Positions 29,201-36,871 of a stretch of DNA of 64,000 nucleotides are shown one piece after another. Positions within the stretch are counted from its first letter, which is position 1. Every line of letters starts with the position of its first letter. The stretch spans positions 62,001 through 126,000 of the forward strand of contig NZ_JAGYWA010000006.1 of assembly GCF_018383905.1 (NCBI RefSeq). Direction: 5' to 3'. The notes beneath the pieces were generated by a model, which did not search any database, had not been told where the DNA came from, and worked only from the letters and a program-made list of their open reading frames with translations. The DNA comes from Flavobacterium branchiicola. Lineage in GTDB: Bacteria; Bacteroidota; Bacteroidia; Flavobacteriales; Flavobacteriaceae. A program made the position numbers and the translations under genes.

Positions 29201-29479
29201 TTTAGCATTAACTTTTGTTGAGCTGGCCGGAAATTCCTGAGATTTCATTCCGATGTAGCTAAAAACTAAAACTTGGCTTGGTGTTGCTTTGATAGAGTAT
29301 TTTCCATCAAAATCGGTTTGCGTTCCAGTTTTTGTTCCTTTTACTAGTACACTTACACCTGGTAAGGGCATACTTGCGTCGTCGGTAACAATACCTGAAA
29401 CAGTTCTTTCTTGCGCAAAGGTTAGCTGCGCCATTAGTGCTAACAAAAGCACTAAGAATCTGTTTAACTTTGGTTTCAT
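26201..29479 (-). CDS. SusC/RagA TonB-linked outer-membrane transporter (copy 2)
   Basis: This 1092-residue protein has a signal peptide ending TFAQ, the regulatory-like domain (VSGIVTDDASMPLPGVSVLV), a plug (NIVIRGNSSLTG, LFVIDGVP, SALYGSRAANGVVVITTKKG) and a full barrel ending in Phe (FNIKIQF). The first 130 residues are nearly the same as in copy 1. Upstream DNA also shares blocks with copy 1. The barrel differs, indicating an old duplication or shuffling of the N-terminal module onto different barrels. It forms a two-gene operon with the following SusD-like gene. Confidence 0.96.
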   Translation of the reverse strand: MKPKLNRFLVLLLALMAQLTFAQERTVSGIVTDDASMPLPGVSVLVKGTKTGTQTDFDGKYSIKATPSQVLVFSYIGMKSQEFPASSTKVNAKLSGDAQQLEGVVVTALGLSREKKSLGYATQEVKGENLAAVKSDNFVNAISGKVSGVQVKRTTNFGGSTNIVIRGNSSLTGNNQALFVIDGVPVSNNNSNSRDQEQSGAGFDYGNAASDINPEDIESINVLKGSAASALYGSRAANGVVVITTKKGNKKAKGYSITVNSGVTIGSVDKSTFIKYQNQYGGGYGPYYGPDEDSYLDHIDINGDGVLDNVTPLTEDASYGQAFDPNLMVYQWDAFYPESPNYLKATPWTAAKNGPLTFFEKPVALTNSISIDKGLENGYLRLGANNLDQNGLMPNSTLKRNTFTLNASTLINDRLTIAGYGNFTKTSTVGRNSTGYNDNIAGNFRQWWQTNVDLKSLKQAYDLTGRNVTWNPKSYQDPTPAFWDNPYFQRYENYESDSRSRFIGNISLNYKITSWLDAFGRMSVDTYDELQEERRAIGSVPVNFGIGTGGGDGSTNRSPASSGYTRKNIGFSEYNYDFMLNYNTDITQKLNLKGVVGVNIRRSYYNSIFAATNGGLAIPKLYALQNTKSPLLAPIERDESIGVDGIYGSASFGYEDYLYLEGTIRRDHSSTLPEANSSYYYPSVSTSFVFSKFIEADWLSFGKVRLNYAEVGNSPGFDRILDTYAVNTAFGAASASVKDTKNNPNLKPERTKSYEAGLELSFFKKRLGLDFSYYKSNSIDQIIPLRVTSSTGYLFQLINAGEIENKGIEVSLNGTPIKTDSFSWEVNLNFARNRNKVLNLLDGIDNLQLGSFQGGVTINAAVGQPYGVIYGTKYTYLNGQPVVDPSNGQYVKTSTSDNPIGNANPDYTGGLNNKFTYKNFSFEFLIDMQKGGQIFSLDRYYGLATGLPDDTAFINELGNPIRNPLTSGSDSGGFINPGVNPDGKVNTTRIEASRFGAQGYRRGLPDEAFVYDASYIKLRQTAITYSLSEKILKNTFMNGMSFSIVGTNLWIIHKNLPDADPESGLGSGNLQGYSTGSLPSTRDVSFNIKIQF

Positions 29480-29566
29480 ATTATCAAATATTTTGGATTA
29501 GTTATGTAATATTCGTAATTACTTACTAAAATTCCTAATATTTTGTTAACATATTTTTATAAAAGG

Positions 29567-31285
29567 TTAAAATTTAACATTGTAACAGATTGTAAGGATA
29601 CTGTTATAAAATTTTATTTCGGCTTCGTTTGTGCTTCCATTTGCTACTATTATCTTTAGTAAGCCGTTTTTTGTTAGTAGTCCTAAACCTACGCCAGCAC
29701 TAATTAAAGTGTTGAATTTTTTGCTATTTTTTATTGAAGTTTGGTCTTGGTAAATTCCGTAATCGAGAATAGTATGGATGTATAAATTTGGACTAAGTAA
29801 ATATCTGTACTCGGTAATAAATAGATTTGCAATATTTCCTTGTAAACTATTTTCTGAAAAACCTCGAATTGAATTTAATCCTCCAAATCTGAAAAGTTCA
29901 TTTGTGATATAATTGTCACTTTTTAAATATAGATTTTGAGAATTGATGTAGAGAAAGTTTTTTTTGTTGAGTTCAAAATTATACGACAGATTTAGGTTGG
30001 TGTAAAATTGTTTGATTGTTTCAGTGGTTTCGGGAGTGTTATTTGTGGTTCTTTTTCCGTAACCAAATAATAGGTTTGCAAATGATTTTCTGGGGAATAG
30101 ATAGTTGGAATGATTATTCTTTTTATATTCTAGAGTAGAAGTAATGTATGAGTTCTTAAAATCACTGATTGTTGTGCTATTGGTATTTTGAATATCGCTT
30201 GACTCTGTTGATTGGTAGCCAAGATATATTTTGGAATTATAGTTTAAATAGTAGCCTAAATCTATTGCTGTTTTTGTGTTTTGAAATGTGCTGTCTTGTT
30301 TAAAAATATTTAGTTGGGCCTTTATTCCTAATGCAGTTTTGAAGATATAGGGGATTTCGAGTTTTGTATTGAATGTTGTTTGTTTGTTGCCGTCGCTTTT
30401 CCAGTATAGGGAAAACTGTTCACCTGCATGAAGTGTGTTTATTAGTGAAATGTCTAAGTATCCGTTAAGATGTATTTTTTTGCTTTCATCGTTTGAGAAT
30501 CCGATGTAACCGTCAAAAGTATTGGCTTTTCTTTTTTCTATATAAGTATATATTTTGGTAGAGTCGTTTGTAAAGAGAATTTCCGGATATTTTACCTGAT
30601 TTACAAATTCATAGTTGTTTAGATCTTTGTAAAGCTCTTTGGTGGTTTCCTGGTTAAAAGTTTTGTTTAAATATTTTTTGCGAAGTTGTTTCAGGTGGCT
30701 GTCAGGAAAAAAGTTTTTCTCATTTTGATTCGCATAGTTTAGAACGATTGAGTTTATGCTACGTTTTTTTTCGGTTTTAAAGCTTAAGTCTGCATAAATT
30801 GTGGATTTCTTTTTTTGAATATTTTCAAGTTTGATTTTACTAAGCGCAAAACCTGATTTTTCAGCTTCTAGTATTTTTTGATTTAAGTAATTCTCTACCT
30901 CGTTATAAGGAATTATTATAGTGTCGTTTTTTGCTTTTTCAGTTTTAAAGAGCTGATTATTTGCTCCTATATATATATGTATGTATTTTGTTTTTTCATG
31001 TAATGATATTGTAGTAGTGTAGGTACTGTCGTTTGCTTTATCGGTTTTTAATGTTTTATTGTTGAGAAATCCAATTTTGGAAAGCTTTTCACGAGTGCTC
31101 TTTGTTTCGTTTAATAATGATTTTAAATTAAGATGTATGTGATTATAACCTAGTGAATCGATAATTTTACTTTCAATATTGTTGGTTCCGTTTATTTTTA
31201 AGTAAAAACTTTGTGCATAACCAGAAATGCTTAAGGATAAAAAAAAGAATATTTGTATTAAGTGTTTCAAGGGCAACTGTTTCAT
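29567..31285 (-). CDS. Short Omp85/BamA-like outer-membrane protein
   Basis: This 572-residue protein has a signal peptide ending GYAQ. The N-terminal half contains POTRA-like repeats (NYLNQKILEAEKSGFALSKIKLENI), and the C-terminal half is a barrel with the Omp85 signature FRFGGLNSIRGFSENSLQG and a terminal Phe (YNVKF). Omp85 proteins insert or translocate proteins or lipids. At 572 residues it is much shorter than BamA (about 800), so it probably has two or three POTRA domains and resembles TamA or a secretion-type member. Substrate is unknown. It is a single gene, divergent from the str operon. Confidence 0.85.
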   Translation of the reverse strand: MKQLPLKHLIQIFFFLSLSISGYAQSFYLKINGTNNIESKIIDSLGYNHIHLNLKSLLNETKSTREKLSKIGFLNNKTLKTDKANDSTYTTTISLHEKTKYIHIYIGANNQLFKTEKAKNDTIIIPYNEVENYLNQKILEAEKSGFALSKIKLENIQKKKSTIYADLSFKTEKKRSINSIVLNYANQNEKNFFPDSHLKQLRKKYLNKTFNQETTKELYKDLNNYEFVNQVKYPEILFTNDSTKIYTYIEKRKANTFDGYIGFSNDESKKIHLNGYLDISLINTLHAGEQFSLYWKSDGNKQTTFNTKLEIPYIFKTALGIKAQLNIFKQDSTFQNTKTAIDLGYYLNYNSKIYLGYQSTESSDIQNTNSTTISDFKNSYITSTLEYKKNNHSNYLFPRKSFANLLFGYGKRTTNNTPETTETIKQFYTNLNLSYNFELNKKNFLYINSQNLYLKSDNYITNELFRFGGLNSIRGFSENSLQGNIANLFITEYRYLLSPNLYIHTILDYGIYQDQTSIKNSKKFNTLISAGVGLGLLTKNGLLKIIVANGSTNEAEIKFYNSILTICYNVKF

Positions 31286-31368
31286 TTGTTAAAAGTATTG
31301 CAAATATCTATTGTTTGTTTGTAAAATCATAAGTCTAAATAATGTTATTGAAAATTAATGATTTAACG

Positions 31369-31399
31369 TTTGTATAGTGAAAAATATTTTATACATTTG
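31369..31399 (+). promoter_or_regulatory. Promoter of the str operon
   Basis: TTTG at 31369-31372 and TACATTTG at 31392-31399 are separated by 19 bp, a full match to the Bacteroidetes promoter TTTG-N17-23-TAnnTTTG. A small CCCG/CGGG hairpin lies just after the predicted start site. Confidence 0.9.
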
Positions 31400-31452
31400 C
31401 AACCCCGTAAAAAGCGGGAATTTAATAAACATAATAATTTTTAGTATTAATT

Positions 31453-31836
31453 ATGCCAACAATTCAACAATTAGTAAGAACAGGAAGAACTCAGATCACT
31501 AAGAAGAGTAAATCGGTTGCTTTAGATTCTTGTCCTCAAAGAAGAGGGGTTTGTACGCGTGTTTACACTACTACACCAAAAAAACCAAACTCTGCAATGC
31601 GTAAAGTTGCGCGTGTACGTTTGACAAATGGTAATGAAGTGAATGCTTACATCCCAGGAGAAGGACATAATCTACAAGAGCACTCGATAGTATTAGTGCG
31701 AGGTGGAAGGGTAAAAGATTTACCAGGTGTTAGATATCATATCGTTCGTGGAGCGCTTGACACGTCAGGAGTTGCAGGAAGAACGCAAAGAAGATCTAAG
31801 TACGGTGCTAAACGCCCAAAAGAAGCAAAAAAGTAA
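31453..31836 (+). CDS. rpsL: 30S ribosomal protein S12
   Basis: This 127-residue S12 sits at the decoding centre. The conserved loop TTTPKKPNSA carries Lys43, and RVKDLPGVRYH carries Lys88, the two classic streptomycin-resistance sites, both in the wild-type form. It is the first gene of the str unit and follows the promoter by 53 bp. The 115-bp spacer to rpsG is long for this operon and contains a heptamer array. Confidence 0.99.
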   Translation: MPTIQQLVRTGRTQITKKSKSVALDSCPQRRGVCTRVYTTTPKKPNSAMRKVARVRLTNGNEVNAYIPGEGHNLQEHSIVLVRGGRVKDLPGVRYHIVRGALDTSGVAGRTQRRSKYGAKRPKEAKK

Positions 31837-31844
31837 TTTAAAAC

Positions 31845-31879
31845 GTTAAGAGTTGGAGGTTAGGAGTTGAGGGTTGAAG
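31845..31879 (+). repeat. Five tandem GTTRRRR heptamers in the rpsL-rpsG spacer
   Basis: Five 7-bp units run without a gap: GTTAAGA, GTTGGAG, GTTAGGA, GTTGAGG, GTTGAAG. Every unit starts GTT and continues with four purines. The stretch is far richer in G than the surrounding AT-rich DNA. It begins 9 bp after the rpsL stop codon and lies in transcribed, untranslated RNA. Confidence 0.8.
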
Positions 31880-31951
31880 CGTTTTGTGTAAACAAAAGTC
31901 GATATCGCAGCATTTAACGGATAACCTATAACTTTTTATTAAAAAAAAGAC

Positions 31952-32428
31952 ATGAGAAAAAGAGCGGCAAAGAAAAGACCACTTTTACCAGATCCAAGGT
32001 TTAATGACCAATTGGTAACACGTTTTGTGAACAACTTAATGTGGGATGGTAAGAAATCTACAGCTTTTAAAGTATTTTATGATGCAATTGATATCATTGA
32101 ATCTAAAAAGCAAAATGATGAAAAGACTTCATTAGAGATCTGGAAAGATGCTTTAACAAACGTTATGCCTCACGTAGAAGTACGTAGTCGTAGAGTTGGT
32201 GGAGCTACATTTCAAATTCCAATGCAAATTCGTCCAGACAGAAAAATTTCTATGGCAATGAAGTGGTTAATACTTTATTCTAGAAGAAGAAATGAAAAAT
32301 CTATGGCACAACGTTTAGCGTCAGAATGTTTAGCTGCTGCTAAAGAAGAAGGTGCTGCGGTTAAGAAAAGAATGGATACTCACAAAATGGCAGAAGCTAA
32401 CAAAGCATTCTCTCACTTTAGATTTTAA
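31952..32428 (+). CDS. rpsG: 30S ribosomal protein S7
   Basis: This 158-residue S7, a primary 16S rRNA-binding protein of the 30S head, has the conserved start (MRKRAAKKRPLLPDPRFNDQ) and the KVFYDAIDIIE, VRSRRVGGATFQIP segments. It is second in the str unit and 11 bp before fusA. In Escherichia coli S7 represses its own operon; no equivalent target can be identified here by eye, but the unusual spacer before this gene is where one would look. Confidence 0.99.
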   Translation: MRKRAAKKRPLLPDPRFNDQLVTRFVNNLMWDGKKSTAFKVFYDAIDIIESKKQNDEKTSLEIWKDALTNVMPHVEVRSRRVGGATFQIPMQIRPDRKISMAMKWLILYSRRRNEKSMAQRLASECLAAAKEEGAAVKKRMDTHKMAEANKAFSHFRF

Positions 32429-32439
32429 TTCATAAAGAA

Positions 32440-34596
32440 ATGGCTAGAGATTTAAAATATACAAGAAATATCGGAATTGCTGCTCACATTGATGCTGGTA
32501 AAACAACAACAACTGAGCGTATTCTTTTTTATACTGGAAAGTCACATAAAATTGGTGAGGTGCACGATGGTGCTGCAACAATGGACTGGATGGCACAAGA
32601 GCAAGAAAGAGGTATTACAATTACTTCTGCTGCTACAACTTGTACTTGGAATTTTCCAACTGAGCAAGGTAAAGTGTTACCAGAATCATTGCCATACCAC
32701 TTTAATATTATTGATACTCCTGGACACGTTGACTTTACTGTAGAGGTAAACCGTTCTTTACGTGTACTTGATGGTTTGGTTTTCTTATTTAGTGCTGTTG
32801 ATGGTGTTGAGCCGCAATCAGAAACTAACTGGAGACTTGCTGATCAATATAGAGTTCCTCGTATGGGATTCGTAAATAAAATGGACCGTCAAGGTGCTAA
32901 CTTCTTAGGAGTATGCGGACAGGTTAAAGATATGTTGAAATCGAATGCGGTTGCAATTACTTTGCCTATTGGAGATGAGGCTGATTTTAAAGGTATCGTT
33001 GACTTAGTTAAAAACCAAGCTATTGTTTGGCATGACGAAACTCAAGGAGCTACTTTTGATATTGTTGATATCCCTGCTGATATGGTAGACGAGGTTAGAC
33101 AATATCGTTCTATTCTTATTGAAGAAATTGCTACTTACGATGAAAATCTTTTAGATAAGTACATGGAGGATGAGAACTCTATTACTGAAGAAGAGATTAA
33201 TAATGCATTAAGAGCTGCTACAATCGACATGGCAATCATTCCTATGCTTGCTGGTTCTTCTTTTAAAAACAAAGGAGTTCAATTCATGTTAGATGCAGTT
33301 TGTAAATATTTACCATCTCCTTTGGATAAAGAAGGTATTGAAGGAATTCATCCTGATGATGCTGATTTATTAGAAGAAGATCAAACTAAGATCTTACGTA
33401 AACCAGATGTAAAAGAGCCGTTCGCTGCTTTGGCGTTTAAAATTGCTACTGACCCATTCGTAGGTCGTTTAGCTTTCTTCCGTGCTTACTCTGGACGTTT
33501 AGACGCTGGTTCTTATGTTTTAAATACTCGTTCTGGTAACAAAGAGAGAATTTCTCGTATTTACCAAATGCACGCTAACAAACAAAATCCAATCGAATTT
33601 ATTGAGGCTGGAGATATTGGAGCTGCTGTAGGATTTAAAGATATTAAAACTGGAGATACTTTATGTGATGAAAAGAATCCAATTATTTTGGAGTCTATGA
33701 AATTCCCAGATCCAGTAATTGGTATCGCAATTGAACCTAAAACTAAAGCTGACGTTGATAAAATGGGTATGGCTTTGGCTAAATTAGCTGAAGAAGATCC
33801 AACGTTTACTGTTAGAACTGATGAGGCTTCTGGTCAAACTATTATTTCTGGTATGGGTGAGCTTCACTTAGATATCTTAGTTGATCGTATGAAACGTGAG
33901 TTTAAAGTAGAGGTTAATCAAGGTGAGCCTCAGGTTGAATATAAAGAAGCGTTTACAAGATCTGCAACGCATAGAGAAACTTACAAGAAACAATCTGGAG
34001 GTCGTGGTAAATTCGGTGATATCGTATTTACAATTGAGCCTGCTGATGAAGTTGATGGTAAAGTTCCAGTTGGATTGCAGTTTATCAATGCTGTAAAAGG
34101 TGGTAACGTTCCTAAAGAATATATCCCTGCTGTTGAAAAAGGATTTAGAGAAGCTATGAAAACTGGTCCATTAGCTGGATATGCTGTGGATAGTTTGAAA
34201 GTTACTTTAACTGATGGATCTTTCCACCCTGTGGATTCTGATGCATTATCTTTTGAATTAGCTGCAAGAATGGGTTATAAAGAATCTGGACGTGCTGCTG
34301 GAGCTGTTATTCTTGAGCCAATCATGAAAATCGAGGTTATTACTCCAGAAGAAAACATGGGTGATATCGTTGGTGACTTGAACCGTCGTAGAGGTCAGGT
34401 TAATGACATGGGTGATAGAAATGGAGCTAAAACTATTAAGGCTGATGTGCCTTTATCTGAAATGTTTGGTTATGTTACTACATTAAGAACATTGTCTTCA
34501 GGTAGAGCTACTTCAACAATGGAGTTTTCTCACTATGCAGAAACGCCTTCTAATATTTCAGAAGCGGTAATTAAAAAAGCAAAAGGTAACGCTTAA
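32440..34596 (+). CDS. fusA: Elongation factor G
   Basis: This 718-residue translational GTPase has G1 AHIDAGKT at residues 15-22, the switch stretch GITITSAATTC, G3 DTPGHVDF and G4 NKMD. Domains II-V follow at normal length. EF-G drives tRNA/mRNA translocation and, with RRF, recycles ribosomes. It is the third gene of the str unit. Its codon use is highly biased, as expected of a strongly expressed gene. tuf is not adjacent here, unlike in Escherichia coli. Confidence 0.99.
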   Translation: MARDLKYTRNIGIAAHIDAGKTTTTERILFYTGKSHKIGEVHDGAATMDWMAQEQERGITITSAATTCTWNFPTEQGKVLPESLPYHFNIIDTPGHVDFTVEVNRSLRVLDGLVFLFSAVDGVEPQSETNWRLADQYRVPRMGFVNKMDRQGANFLGVCGQVKDMLKSNAVAITLPIGDEADFKGIVDLVKNQAIVWHDETQGATFDIVDIPADMVDEVRQYRSILIEEIATYDENLLDKYMEDENSITEEEINNALRAATIDMAIIPMLAGSSFKNKGVQFMLDAVCKYLPSPLDKEGIEGIHPDDADLLEEDQTKILRKPDVKEPFAALAFKIATDPFVGRLAFFRAYSGRLDAGSYVLNTRSGNKERISRIYQMHANKQNPIEFIEAGDIGAAVGFKDIKTGDTLCDEKNPIILESMKFPDPVIGIAIEPKTKADVDKMGMALAKLAEEDPTFTVRTDEASGQTIISGMGELHLDILVDRMKREFKVEVNQGEPQVEYKEAFTRSATHRETYKKQSGGRGKFGDIVFTIEPADEVDGKVPVGLQFINAVKGGNVPKEYIPAVEKGFREAMKTGPLAGYAVDSLKVTLTDGSFHPVDSDALSFELAARMGYKESGRAAGAVILEPIMKIEVITPEENMGDIVGDLNRRRGQVNDMGDRNGAKTIKADVPLSEMFGYVTTLRTLSSGRATSTMEFSHYAETPSNISEAVIKKAKGNA

Positions 34597-34607
34597 TTCT
34601 TAAGAAA

Positions 34608-34913
34608 ATGAGTCAAAAAATCAGAATAAAACTAAAATCTTACGATCACATGTTGGTAGATAAATCTGCTGAAAAGATCGTAAAAACAGTAAAAACTACT
34701 GGAGCAGTTGTAACAGGTCCAATTCCGTTGCCAACTCACAAAAAACTTTTCACTGTATTACGTTCTCCGCACGTTAACAAAAAAGCGAGAGAGCAATTTG
34801 AAGTAATGTCATACAAGAGATTGATTGATATTTATTCATCTTCATCTAAAACTATTGATGCTTTAATGAAACTTGAATTGCCAAGTGGTGTTGAAGTAGA
34901 GATAAAAGTATAA
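34608..34913 (+). CDS. rpsJ: 30S ribosomal protein S10
   Basis: This 101-residue S10 begins MSQKIRIKLKSYDHMLVDKS and has the IPLPTHKKLFTVLRSPHVNKKAREQFE loop region that reaches into the 30S head. S10 (NusE) also serves in antitermination. Here it closes the str unit with its own terminator 21 bp after the stop codon and does not head the S10 operon as it does in Escherichia coli. Confidence 0.99.
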   Translation: MSQKIRIKLKSYDHMLVDKSAEKIVKTVKTTGAVVTGPIPLPTHKKLFTVLRSPHVNKKAREQFEVMSYKRLIDIYSSSSKTIDALMKLELPSGVEVEIKV

Positions 34914-34933
34914 TTTTATTATATTTTTTATAT

Positions 34934-34968
34934 AAAAAGCGAGGCATTTTTGTCTCGCTTTTTTTTGT
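34934..34968 (+). terminator. Terminator after rpsJ
   Basis: A stem AAAAAGCGAG (34934-34943) / CTCGCTTTTT (34954-34963), extended inward by G-U, C-G and A-T pairs, has a T-rich loop and a T run. It separates the str unit from the S10 unit. Confidence 0.9.
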
Positions 34969-35216
34969 TTTTTAAGGTGTGGTTTTGGTTTGTAAAATTG
35001 ATTTTTTTGCAATTTTTATAATCTTGATGATTTATATAATTTCCTTTGTTTTAGGGTGGTGCGAGAATTTTTTGTTATGATTTTATTAATTAATTGTTGT
35101 GTAGAAAATGTTTGGAAGTTTGAAAAATCGTTTTAATTTTTAGTATAAGAATGGTTTCTTTTGAGGATGTTTTGAAGCTTGGATTTTGATTATGAGCGAT
35201 TTAATTTTTGTAACTG
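34969..35216. other. AT-rich spacer between str and S10 units
   Basis: About 250 bp with no credible coding frame and nothing recognised. It separates the terminator after rpsJ from the promoter before rplC. Confidence 0.5.
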
Positions 35217-35248
35217 TTTGGTATATTCAATTTTAATGTCTACTTTTG
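35217..35248 (+). promoter_or_regulatory. Promoter of the S10-spc-alpha unit
   Basis: TTTG at 35217-35220 and TACTTTTG at 35241-35248 are 20 bp apart, a full match to the Bacteroidetes promoter consensus. The leader to rplC is about 65 bases. Confidence 0.9.
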
Positions 35249-35251
35249 CAC

Positions 35252-35291
35252 TCCCTGTTTGGAAATTTCTGTTATTTTCAAATTGAAGGGA
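35252..35291 (+). ncRNA. Candidate leader hairpin before rplC
   Basis: A 14-bp stem with a 3-base bulge forms from 35252-35265 and 35275-35291: TCCCT pairs with AGGGA, GTTTG with CAAAT, GAAA with TTTT (three segments, two G-U pairs). The loop has nine bases. It starts a few bases after the promoter and has no T run, so it is not a terminator. A ribosomal-protein binding leader is possible; no known family could be assigned by eye. Confidence 0.5.
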
Positions 35292-35317
35292 ATTTTAGTA
35301 ATTAATAATTAATATTT

Positions 35318-35935
35318 ATGTCTGGGTTAATTGGTAAAAAAATCGGCATGACTAGTATTTTCGACGAAAACGGGAAAAACATTCCTTGTACAGTAATCGA
35401 GGCTGGGCCGTGTGTTGTTACCCAAGTCAGAACCAAAGGTGTTGACGGGTACGAAGCGTTGCAACTTGGTTTCGATGACAAAAACGAGAAACATTCTACT
35501 AAAGCTGCTTTAGGGCACTTTAAAAAAGCTGGAACTGTTGCTAAGAAAAAAGTCGTTGAATTCCAAGATTTCGCAACTGAACAAAAATTAGGAGATCTTA
35601 TTGATGTTTCTATTTTTGAAGAAGGAGAATTTGTAGATGTACAAGGTGTGTCTAAAGGTAAAGGTTTCCAAGGTGTTGTTAAGCGTCACGGTTTTGGTGG
35701 TGTTGGACAAGCTACCCATGGTCAGCACAACCGTTTAAGAGCGCCAGGTTCTGTAGGAGCTTCTTCTTATCCATCTAGAGTATTCAAAGGAATGCGTATG
35801 GCTGGAAGAATGGGAGGAGAAAATGTAAAAGTTCAAAACCTTAGAGTTTTAAAAGTAGTTGCTGAAAAGAACTTACTTGTTATTAAAGGATGTGTTCCTG
35901 GACATAAAAACTCTTATGTAATCATTCAGAAGTAA
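35318..35935 (+). CDS. rplC: 50S ribosomal protein L3
   Basis: This 205-residue L3 binds 23S rRNA near the peptidyl-transferase centre. It starts MSGLIGKKIGMTSIFDENGK and contains the conserved loop KGKGFQGVVKRHGFGG. It is the first gene after the S10-unit promoter, since rpsJ lies in the previous transcript. The stop overlaps the rplD start by one base (TAATGG). Confidence 0.99.
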   Translation: MSGLIGKKIGMTSIFDENGKNIPCTVIEAGPCVVTQVRTKGVDGYEALQLGFDDKNEKHSTKAALGHFKKAGTVAKKKVVEFQDFATEQKLGDLIDVSIFEEGEFVDVQGVSKGKGFQGVVKRHGFGGVGQATHGQHNRLRAPGSVGASSYPSRVFKGMRMAGRMGGENVKVQNLRVLKVVAEKNLLVIKGCVPGHKNSYVIIQK

Positions 35936-36564
35936 TGGAAGTAAAAGTATTAGATTTCAACGGAAAAGATACTGGAAGAAAAGTTCAACTTTCTGATTCA
36001 GTATTCGCAATTGAACCAAACAATCACGCTGTATATCTTGATGTTAAGCAATATCTTGCTAATCAAAGACAAGGTACTCATAAAGCTAAAGAAAGAGCTG
36101 AAGTAACTGGTAGTACACGTAAGATTAAAAAACAAAAAGGAACTGGTACTGCTCGTGCAGGAAGTGTTAAGAATCCTTTGTTTAAAGGTGGAGGAACAGT
36201 TTTCGGACCAAGACCAAGAAGTTATTCATTTAAATTGAATAAAAGCTTGAAAAGATTGGCTAGAAAATCAGCTTTCTCAATTAAAGCAAAAGAGGCTAAC
36301 ATTGTAGTTCTTGAAGACTTTAATTTTGAAGCGCCAAACACTAAAAATTTCATTAACGTTTTGAAAGCTTTAGGGTTAGAAAATAAAAAATCTCTATTTG
36401 TATTGGGTGAGTCAAATAAAAACGTATATTTGTCGTCACGTAATTTAAAGGCTTCTAATGTTGTAACTAGCTCAGAATTAAGCACTTACGCAATATTAAA
36501 TGCTAATAATTTAGTGCTTTTGGAAGGTTCTTTAGAGTTAATTGAAGAAAATTTAAGTAAATAA
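35935..36564 (+). CDS. rplD: 50S ribosomal protein L4
   Basis: This 209-residue L4 has the exit-tunnel loop (KKQKGTGTARAGSVKNPLFKGGG region) and the RSYSFKLNKSLKRLARKSA helix. L4 represses the S10 operon in Gammaproteobacteria; whether it does so here is not known. Translation is likely coupled to rplC through the overlapping stop and start. Confidence 0.99.
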   Translation: MEVKVLDFNGKDTGRKVQLSDSVFAIEPNNHAVYLDVKQYLANQRQGTHKAKERAEVTGSTRKIKKQKGTGTARAGSVKNPLFKGGGTVFGPRPRSYSFKLNKSLKRLARKSAFSIKAKEANIVVLEDFNFEAPNTKNFINVLKALGLENKKSLFVLGESNKNVYLSSRNLKASNVVTSSELSTYAILNANNLVLLEGSLELIEENLSK

Positions 36565-36571
36565 TAGGAAT

Positions 36572-36862
36572 ATGAGTATCATTATCAGACCTATAGTAAC
36601 GGAAAAAGTAACCAAAGAAAGTGAAGTTCTTAACCGCTTCGGATTCGTTGTTGACAAAAAAGCAAACAAAGTTCAAATTAAGAAAGCTGTTGAGGCTGCT
36701 TATGGAGTAACTATCGTTTCTGTTAACACAATGAATGTGAGACCAGACAGATCTACTAAATACACTAAAAGTGGTTTAATCAGTGGAAAGACAAATGCAA
36801 TTAAAAAAGCGATTGTTCAAGTACAAGAAGGAGAAACAATTGATTTTTACAACAATATCTAA
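36572..36862 (+). CDS. rplW: 50S ribosomal protein L23
   Basis: This 96-residue L23 begins MSIIIRPIVTEKVTKESE and has the FVVDKKANKVQIKKAVE strand-helix. It surrounds the tunnel exit and docks trigger factor and SRP. The spacing to rplD is 7 bp, and to rplB 9 bp. Confidence 0.98.
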   Translation: MSIIIRPIVTEKVTKESEVLNRFGFVVDKKANKVQIKKAVEAAYGVTIVSVNTMNVRPDRSTKYTKSGLISGKTNAIKKAIVQVQEGETIDFYNNI

Positions 36863-36871
36863 GATAGAAAA

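Noticed and set aside
31845..31879. CRISPR array
   Set aside because: The units are adjacent 7-mers without spacers and with only partial identity.
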